Source: Enoplolaimus lenunculus (lineage: Eukaryota > Nematoda > Enoplea > Enoplida > Thoracostomopsidae). Taken from it: a DNA stretch of 64,000 bases. The DNA lies in NCBI GenBank assembly GCA_030248215.1, contig JASANG010001204.1:1-64000 (forward strand), given 5' to 3'. The notes under the pieces are model-generated. The model did not search any database. It saw only the letters and a list, made by a program, of their open reading frames with translations, and had not been told where the DNA came from. Below, in pieces: positions 58,701 to 64,000 of the stretch; the first letter of the stretch is position 1, and each line of letters starts with the position of its first letter. The position numbers were made by a program, and so were the translations under genes.

Positions 58701-61700
58701 AATACTGCTGCCGATTTCAGTATAGGCGGTGACTATTTCTGACTCAGCTAGATCGTAAATATTGGATACAGCGCAGGGGTCTTTAAAACAAGTTGGAGTA
58801 GTAACAGTATCATTGGATGATGCCAAGTTATCTGAGTCTACAGTTGTTTGTGCAGGCAGTTGCAAATTCTGGCAATCTGAAACAGTTGGAGCAGGTGCCG
58901 GTTCGTCTTCGTCTGGTGAAAAAATATCAGGTGACGCTATACCATCGTCGCTGAAAAATATATACTTACAAAACATATTGTATTTTAACTTCAATAATTA
59001 ATGTGGCAAATTTAACAAAAACATTGAATATTTTACCTAAAATAAATTTATAAGAAAAAAGACTGCAAAATTTGAACTTTTCTGCACACTATAAATACCA
59101 TTCCAATGCCGATAAAGCTGCTATATTTTGTTATGACTCACTGTCGCGGTTAAATTAGTCTGCCAATCAACACCGTTGATCAGTAGCTGAAAAAGGATTT
59201 TCGGGCAGAAACGATACTTTTTGTGTTTTGAAATTTTACAATTAAAAATCTGATTTATAACCAAAATTTACGATATTGTAAGATTAAAAAAGCGTCAAAG
59301 GAGCAAATTTTTTTAACTTGTGTTGTATCAAAGCCATATTTTTCATATATTGGGTTAGAAACCACACTGCAAGCTTCAGATGAAACCATTTGCTTGCCCA
59401 CAATTTTCACGGCAGGGCTGGTGCGCAAAATACGTTCACGAATCTCCTCCCACCCTGGATCCGTAACCGGCGGTGATTTTTGTATATTTCCTACATTTGA
59501 TCATAATTTGTGAAATTTGATAATATTAAATTATATAACAAAAAATTATTAAAAATCAATAATTACCCTAAACTTATACGATTATATGCATGATTTCAAA
59601 TGGCTACGGGTCTCCAATGGCGGATCCATGAGGGGCCCACCCCGGCCGTGCCCCCCCGACACCATCTCGACAAAAATTCTATAGCAATTTTGTGACAATA
59701 GTTCGTGGTTTGTGTATGGGTCAAAAGTAAGTTTATTACCTGTGAAATTTTGCCCCCCCCCATTTTGAGATCATGGATCCGCCACTGCGGGTCTCTAACT
59801 TATATCTAACATTAAACTATCGTCATTGATCTTCTTGACTCCGCCAGAACACCAGCTTCAAAAAATTTAAAAATTTTAGTTTGTTCAAACGTGAAAATTT
59901 CGTTGGATTCTGAAAATTATGCAAAATCCACGCTTGACCTTTTTTCAAAATATTTTTGGCCCTTTCAGTAAGATTTGCTACGGTCTTGGTTGTTTCTCAC
60001 CTCAAACTGTCATCGTTGACATCGTTCACGTCTCCAGAACAACCACTAATCGACGGAGAGACCACTAAATCAACTGATGGATTTCGAAATTTGACAATCG
60101 GATTGCGTCGAGGCGTTGCGCTACAAGGAGGCGACCCAGGCGATTGTAAAAGTCGCTCGTTCGCTAGCTGAAGTCGCGACAAAGTTGACCGTACAAAATT
60201 ATTCGCAGCCGGAAATGCAACTGAAAATAAAACGTGGCAAAAAATAAACTATGTGATAAATAAACAAATAGCGGCAAGCATATTAATGACAGGTACGCGG
60301 GTGAATACTACTGCGACAACGTTCGACGCAAATTGCAGAGCTGACTTGAATGCTGTGAAACTTGTTGATCTTGAACAAATGGTTAGTGTAAAAATACCAA
60401 TGCGACCACAGCCCGTAAAGTTATAGAAACTTATTTGTCGAGCCTGTAATGCACACCTTCTGGTGTGAAAAGGCGCTGCAAACCGCCGAAACACAGTTGT
60501 ACTAGATCTTTGTGCGAACAGAGTCCTGTACGCGCGGTCACTGGTTTGTGGCTGAGGTGTGCAGTGGGTGTTGGGTGATATAAAACGGTTATTGAAGCCT
60601 TAGTTTTCCGGAGGCCGTGTTTGTGCGCAAATAGAGTTGAGGGTGTTGTGGAGAATTGGTCATTTTTGTCAATAGCAGTATACAAAGCCTGTACTACTCC
60701 AGAATGTGCGCCTGGATGCTAGTTTAACCCCCACGACTTACCCATGCCGGCTTGGCTTGGGTGTGTATACACTTCTAAGTATGTTTTCCTTTCCCTCCGT
60801 ATTGTTAACAATTGATTTGCTTATTTTGCTAAACCTTTGCCGAACAATGCAGTTATTTCACCATAACTTGTGAACTAGTGATCAGATAGCAGCAAATTAA
60901 AGTCCATTCGAATCAGCTGTGCTGACAAAAACTTTTTCGGCCCCAAGAAAGAGTGTAAAAAAACTAAAGGAATACAAATTTTCAAACCTTCAGATGTGTA
61001 TCTGGAATGATCAGAGGAGGTCATGAGAAGCTTAAATATATAACATTTCAGAGTAAACACTTTCTAAGTCTGGCCATTTTTGTAAAACGCGAACAGTAAA
61101 ATACCGAAAACTTTCTAAGTCTGGCCATTTTTGTAAAACGCGAACAGTAAAATACCGAAAAAAACCCAACAGTAAGGAGTCCCTGAGTCGACTTTATGGT
61201 TATTTGCTTTCAGCGAACCCGAAGTGTCCAATTCCAGTCAAATACTTGCTTAAAACTTTGAAATTCATGTTACCATTGATAGACAACTGACGACTATCTA
61301 TAGAAAACCAAGATAAATAATACAGAATTGTATAGTAAAATAGACTCCAATTATATATCAAAACCAGAAAGCATTCAGGTCGACAAATCTAAGCACTATG
61401 GTAACGAAAAAAGTTTCCTCTTGTTGACTAAGTATAATCTTTGGTGAAGCCGAAATCTCACTAATGCATGCTGCTGATCTTACGGTTAGCTGATTTTTTT
61501 ATTCTATTACTTGTAACATTGTTCGCTCAATAAATCATTATTTGGAGGAAGGATTGTAAACGAAAAAGTAAGTAGCAATGAAATGATTAATAACTTTAAC
61601 TCAAATGTCAAAAACGTCAGTTATACGACATCTTTTCGCAATTATACTCAGCACACTCGTATCGACATAGCCAGCTTTACAAACAGCGTCGAATATGACA

Positions 61701-62465
61701 AAAATTTCAACTTTTTGACCGAAAACTTTATGATCCAAAGAGGGATTAGGAAATCAAACGAAATTTTTCAAAAATTCAAATTTTGATATTTACTAGATTA
61801 CCTGCAGTCAGTATAAGTCGAAATATGTTAAAATTTTCGAAAACGCCGATTGGTCGTAAGATATACAATAGAAAAGACGTATTTTTACGAATGGCAGATC
61901 CAGGGGAACGGCGCGGTAATGGGATGCATTCTAATCGATCATTATGCGCTAAAAAAGGTTGCTATGCAAACGGTCCATCTGAAGCTCGCAGCGTGTTTTC
62001 TGGCCAAGTAGGTGTGAAATATGTCAAAGTTACATCACAAATTGAAAACTTTTATGCCTTGGCAAAACTAATCAATGTCAAAATTTTTAAAAAAACTGCT
62101 AAGAACGGGCTTTAAACCTGCAAAATAAAATTTCGAATCACAAAAATTATCTTCCACTGCAAAATCTTCTATGTGACGCTGATTTGTAGCGTATCAGCCA
62201 TTTTAATAGGGCGAAATTTACATTATTTACCATAACACGAACGGTGATTTCTGTGTTTTGGCCCTGCACTTGCTGGCGTGATAAGACATCTAGGTCGAGC
62301 AGAGCTTTGAGCAGGTGCTCTAGATGCACCTTTTTGGTTCGAGCGATGCCGATTTGACCCGTTGTGGACAGGCGACACCTGTGTTGCGTCACGTTCCTTT
62401 TGATTTGTGGTGCGTTGTGCCAATTGAGCGTCGCTGGCAGATGAGTGGGTAGATGATTGTTGCAT
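43662..62465 (-). CDS. Large coiled-coil protein, 9 exons, 1231 residues
   Basis: Exons (minus strand) 62465-62231, 60220-60001, 58950-57738, 50678-49847, 49427-49032, 47750-47508, 47136-46835, 44599-44453 and 43769-43662 have matching phases at all eight junctions and total 3696 bases with the stop. Residues 1-1080 are low-complexity, rich in Ser, Thr, Asn and Asp, and probably disordered. The C terminus is a charged helix with repeated Trp-Leu-x-x-Lys-Arg motifs: HETWLAEKRQEA, YDAWLRKKREEM and FKAWLKAKRDES. This pattern (..WL..K+) is typical of microtubule-linked coiled-coil proteins such as MAP9, CCDC181 and CCDC34; CCDC181-like is my best guess, so it may be ciliary or microtubule-bound. 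The protein is much longer than human CCDC181 (about 500 residues) because of the disordered part. The last codons end GGAACGTAAGT, where TAA may be the stop or part of a donor. Confidence 0.8.
43796..43894. repeat. 32-bp tandem repeat, 3 units, before the exon 9 acceptor
   Basis: CTTACTAAAAGCCATAAAC starts at 43801, 43833 and 43865. On the gene's strand each unit reads GGCTTTTAGTAAGTAT, which has both an acceptor-like (TTTTAG) and a donor-like (AGTAAGTA) word. Confidence 0.9.
44453..44599 (-). CDS. Coiled-coil gene exon 8, third WL..K helix
   Basis: Acceptor TAAATTCTAG, 49 codons, phase 0. It encodes AAVEERTKRQMKREEAEAAF then KAWLKAKRDESHERLRRQ and MGYVPTQV. Two donors are possible, CAG|GTGGTA and CAGGTG|GTAAGA; the second is closer to consensus and is used here. 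Confidence 0.8.
44930..45560. repeat. 18-19 bp minisatellite, about 33 units
   Basis: The consensus unit is TTCCCGCCAAAATTTGAA, with variants (TTGCCG, CCAGCC, TTTACG). It lies in the intron between exons 8 and 7 of the coiled-coil gene. Stop-free frames on the minus strand (NFGGKFKFW-type) are a product of the repeat. Confidence 0.95.
46370..46745. mobile_element. About 390-bp dispersed element, copy A
   Basis: Shares GATTTCGACGCGCAGAGTTCA, AATTTGTATAATGAATAAAC (each split from longer matches) and AACTTTTGAACCTTTGGTCG with 51560-51962. The ends are more worn than in copy B. Confidence 0.7.
46835..47136 (-). CDS. Coiled-coil gene exon 7, two WL..KR helices
   Basis: Acceptor TCATCTTTTAG, donor GTAAGT, 302 bases. 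It encodes PRVDIHSIFGLSQDELNRRQ, HETWLAEKRQEAANREREQR and YDAWLRKKREEMRRRSKSVG. It is a long charged helix, likely a coiled coil or single helix. Confidence 0.85.
47508..47750 (-). CDS. Coiled-coil gene exon 6
   Basis: Acceptor AATTTTATTTTAG, donor CACC|GTAAAA, 243 bases, entering and leaving with one base. It encodes LTNSTITRSPLSSAAGFNVN and HQSVFSASLASSQH. No domain. Confidence 0.7.
47785..47835. repeat. TTAGGC-family fragment
   Basis: ACGGTTAAGGCTTAGGCTTAGG then AAAGGTTTTAGGAAAAGG; a short piece next to exon 6 of the coiled-coil gene. Confidence 0.5.
48345..48490. mobile_element. Worn CAGGCCCGTAGCC-type MITE
   Basis: GAGCGGGTAGTTACAAGGGG, TACCTCGCTTGTAAATTAATGG, and AGATATGGGCTTG fit the family, with many changes. 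Confidence 0.4.
49032..49427 (-). CDS. Coiled-coil gene exon 5
   Basis: Acceptor AACATTTTAG, donor GTAAGT, 396 bases. It encodes RPSFLRQSFEATDIVQPRSS, an acidic stretch EYSVGEDAEEEVVSDAPDSD and ends KPAFQVHP. Confidence 0.8.
49847..50678 (-). CDS. Coiled-coil gene exon 4, large disordered exon
   Basis: Acceptor ATCGTTTTAG, donor AACA|GTAAGT, 832 bases, phase 0 in, one base out. It is rich in Ser, Thr, Asn and Gln, with VHPPPPRRSTASS and SRSVSEDSTTESHNKS. Confidence 0.85.
50935..51090. mobile_element. TTAGGC-family MITE with ends
   Basis: CGGCCCATGTAATTTAAGGGG at the left and CCCCTTAAAGTAACGTTGGCC at the right; ATTCTAGATTACATTTTTTG and the run GCTTAGGCTTAGGCTTAGGC lie inside. It is close to the copy at 21550-21755. 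Confidence 0.8.
51558..51962. mobile_element. About 400-bp MITE, copy B, with 30-bp inverted ends
   Basis: The left end, ATACGGAATACGGATCCCCT then AGAAATTTAATAAAA, is inverted at the right as TTTTATTAAAATCCTAGGTG then GGTCCAGATTCCGTAT. The interior is shared with copy A. Confidence 0.8.
52203..52362. mobile_element. CAGGCCCGTAGCC-type MITE
   Basis: Left CAGGCCCGTAGCCATCTCACC, right CCTGCTTACGGGCCTG, with CGATGACTTACAAGCAAGG inside. This is the cleanest copy in the window. Confidence 0.85.
52488..52651. mobile_element. CAGGCCCGTAGCC-type MITE
   Basis: Left CAGGCCCGTGTCCAGTTCACC, right TTTTGCTTACGGGCCCG, with CAATGACTTGCAAACAAGG inside. It lies 126 bases from the previous copy in the same orientation. 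Confidence 0.8.
53086..53252. mobile_element. CAGGCCCGTAGCC-type MITE, diverged
   Basis: From AGGGTCCGTACCTACAGGGG to TAGGTGAGCCGGCTACGGAG, with TTGCTTGAAAGTCATCGAAA inside. Confidence 0.7.
53790..57500. other. Large intron, mostly unrecognised
   Basis: Intron of the coiled-coil gene between exons 4 and 3. It holds a minus-strand open stretch at 53803-54060 whose end overlaps a dispersed repeat (GCTTCTCATGAACTCC), a partial CTGTAGTGACCC-type MITE at 56450-56560, and a TGGCGGATCC end at 56563. I see no supported exon; the neighbouring exons already join in phase. Confidence 0.4.
57738..58950 (-). CDS. Coiled-coil gene exon 3, large disordered exon
   Basis: Acceptor TATATTTTTCAG, donor GTATGT, 1213 bases. 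It starts SDDGIASPDIFSPDEDEPAP, has SGISDGMSSDTSSNSSSGSA in the middle and ends SDQDSDGDIRVEEVLQIE. No stop in over 400 codons on this strand. No domain is recognised. Confidence 0.85.
59616..59788. mobile_element. TGGCGGATCC-type MITE
   Basis: From CAATGGCGGATCCATGAGGG to CATGGATCCGCCACTG, inverted ends of about 13 bases, with ACAATAGTTCGTGGTTTGTG inside. It lies in intron 2 of the coiled-coil gene. Confidence 0.85.
60001..60220 (-). CDS. Coiled-coil gene exon 2
   Basis: Acceptor TTTTATTTTCAG, donor GTGAGA, 220 bases. It encodes FVRSTLSRLQLANERLLQSP, then Pro/Ser-rich sequence and GDVNDVNDDSL. Confidence 0.75.
60860..61160. repeat. Dispersed element copy and 51-bp tandem duplication
   Basis: GATCAGAGGAGGTCATGAGA then GCTTAAATATATAAC matches the inverted pair at 12.6-13.1 kb. 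TTTCTAAGTCTGGCCATTTT occurs at 61061 and 61112, giving two 51-base units. Confidence 0.8.
62231..62465 (-). CDS. Coiled-coil gene exon 1
   Basis: The ATG at 62463-62465 opens MQQSSTHSSASDAQLAQRTT. 235 bases end at donor TATG|GTAAAT with one base left. It is Gln/Ser-rich and basic. No further upstream exon is needed. Confidence 0.7.
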
Positions 62466-64000
62466 TTTAATTATTATACTGGTTGTACTATTGTGACAAT
62501 GTTATAAAATATTTAAGCTTTTTGCTTTACAAAGCAGCCATGTGTGATTTAAAAGGCCGCCGACAGAGGCGGATCCAGAAATTTGTGACGGGAGCGCTGG
62601 AAAATGTAACGAAGAGCAATTTTTGCTGTTTGCTATATATGATATTGGCAGTGAAAAATTATAAGGTAGGCTTATCATTTTATCACAAGTTTTCCGAGGA
62701 AAAACATACTTTTTTTACAAAAAATTTTCTGAGGGGAAAAATTGTAAGGCAAGGGACTTTACCATATTATCACAAAAACTTTCGACGGGGGTGTACGCTT
62801 CCCCTCTCAGTCTGCTAGTGCCGAAAGTTGTATATAATAGTGGAAAAGTAGAGTTAATTCATACTCCAAAATACAGATATTCCGATACTAATACCGATAC
62901 AGAATTTTTTGCTAATGATCGCGGCATGATACCAACAGCGATGATACTTAACTAGTACACCAAACCGAAAAACTTGGAAATTGGAAATAAAAATTGTCCG
63001 TGACTGATGCAAATACATGCAATCGTGCTCTGAAATCCACCCCCTTTAACAAGTCAGTAACATGAGCGACTGTATTTCAGAGTTCCGTTCCGTCTACAGT
63101 AATTTTATGTTCACCATTCAAAAAAATTGCTTACATAAACCTATCTTAACAAATCAGAATTTCAAAAACCCTGTTAAAACCAACGCTAAGTTTTAGCCTG
63201 TATCTGGGGCCCACGCTATTTTCGTAACTGTTTCATGATAAGTATATATCTGTTAGATGCCACACAATTATATATTCAGCTCAATTAGCCATATCGATAT
63301 GCTTTCAAAAATACAAATACCGCTACCTTAATTTTACTAACACCGACACCTACATTTCAGTTCAAAACCAGAGAAAAACTCACGAACAAAGCGAGCCAGA
63401 AGCCAAAGCAATTTTAGTACTGAATTTTAGCACGAAGTTGTGATTTGAGGTCTGCCGAACCTTCGTCTGTGTTCCCTTAGATCCGCAAATGATATTAAAC
63501 TATCTTTAGGTCTGCATTTCATAAAAGTTTTAGTCGTTTTAAAATCCATTTAAAATCACTTCAAAGAACATTTTTTATTGTCCATGTTCTCAGGAACCAT
63601 TCGTTCCATAAACCGGAAACGGAAATGAGGCCATGTTAAACGTTTTACACTTGAAAAGGTAACGAGTATGTTAATTACAACGGTGATCGATAGGCGCTTT
63701 GGTGCAAATGAACCCACATAAAAAATGTTTCATGCTTTTGTTTTCGACATTTCACCAAGGCTGCTAGCCAAGAAATGTGTTATGCCGGTATAAGGGGCAT
63801 TCTTCACATGCAGAAAGCACTCAGACCTCAAACTCGCTTTCATGCAACAGTGAAACCCAAGTATGTCAGAATTCGACAACAATTCTTTAGTGAACTGAAT
63901 TGCTGACACTGGCAGCGGTTTTGAAAATGAAAATTAATTTTCAGATGGTAATAAAGCTTACTGCCGTTCGTATTTTACATTTGAAATTTATCAATTTCAA
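62466..64000. other. Upstream of the coiled-coil gene, no gene seen
   Basis: AT-rich flank. GGCGGATCCAGAAATTTGTG at 62570 begins a MITE-like stretch that ends near 62812. An open stretch on the plus strand crosses it (62483-62818) and is not supported as a gene. I see nothing else up to the end of the window. Confidence 0.35.

Noticed and set aside
62483-62818. 111-codon open stretch on the plus strand, divergent to the coiled-coil gene
   Set aside because: Most of it is a MITE-like stretch beginning GGCGGATCCAGAAATTT. No domain or intron signals are seen.
1-64000. CRISPR arrays, bacterial operons, ribosomal RNA genes
   Set aside because: Tandem repeats here lack unique spacers of even length, genes have introns, and no rRNA core sequence was seen.

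Overview
The window looks like nuclear DNA from an invertebrate animal. It is AT-rich, its genes are split into short exons by repeat-filled introns with GT/AG ends, and it is crowded with small inverted-repeat transposons. The gene families seen are animal ones: a two-pore potassium channel, fibronectin type III domains, a WDR54-like WD40 protein and a large coiled-coil protein. I cannot name the species. A small-genome deuterostome such as a tunicate would fit, but that is a guess.

All coding sequence I can support lies on the minus strand, so the genes read from right to left. From the right: (1) a coiled-coil gene of nine exons, 62465 to 43662, whose exons join in frame into one 1231-residue protein; (2) a two-pore-domain potassium (K2P) channel of six exons, 29159 to 22708; (3) a two-domain FN3 protein of at least five exons, 20761 to 11255, with no start codon found; (4) a WDR54-like gene, five exons from 5186 to 1771, whose 3' end I could not find and which probably continues past base 1. 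I built these models by hand from splice signals, reading phase and family resemblance. In each gene the phases agree at every internal junction.

The K2P and FN3 models are neighbours on one strand. The last K2P exon ends at a good donor with one base left over, and the first FN3 exon needs exactly one base. They may be one gene: a potassium channel with an FN3-bearing cytosolic tail. The channel also has lysine in place of the conserved threonine of its second selectivity filter.

The rest is mostly repeats. There are at least six families of short inverted-repeat elements: one starting CTGTAGTGACCC with TA flanks, one starting ACACTGCAAAAAATGG, one starting CAGGCCCGTAGCC, one starting TGGCGGATCC, one carrying runs of TTAGGC, and one flanked by TTAA that carries tRNA-like box A and box B. 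There is a 4-kb structure with inverted arms of about 650-800 bp around a decayed LINE endonuclease fragment (14278-18305). Two minisatellites stand out: a 70-bp unit just upstream of the WDR54-like gene, and an 18-19 bp E2F-site-like unit in an intron of the coiled-coil gene. A possible solo LTR sits inside one transposon copy near 26 kb. The 14 kb between 29.2 and 43.6 kb holds no gene I can support, only two weak exon candidates.
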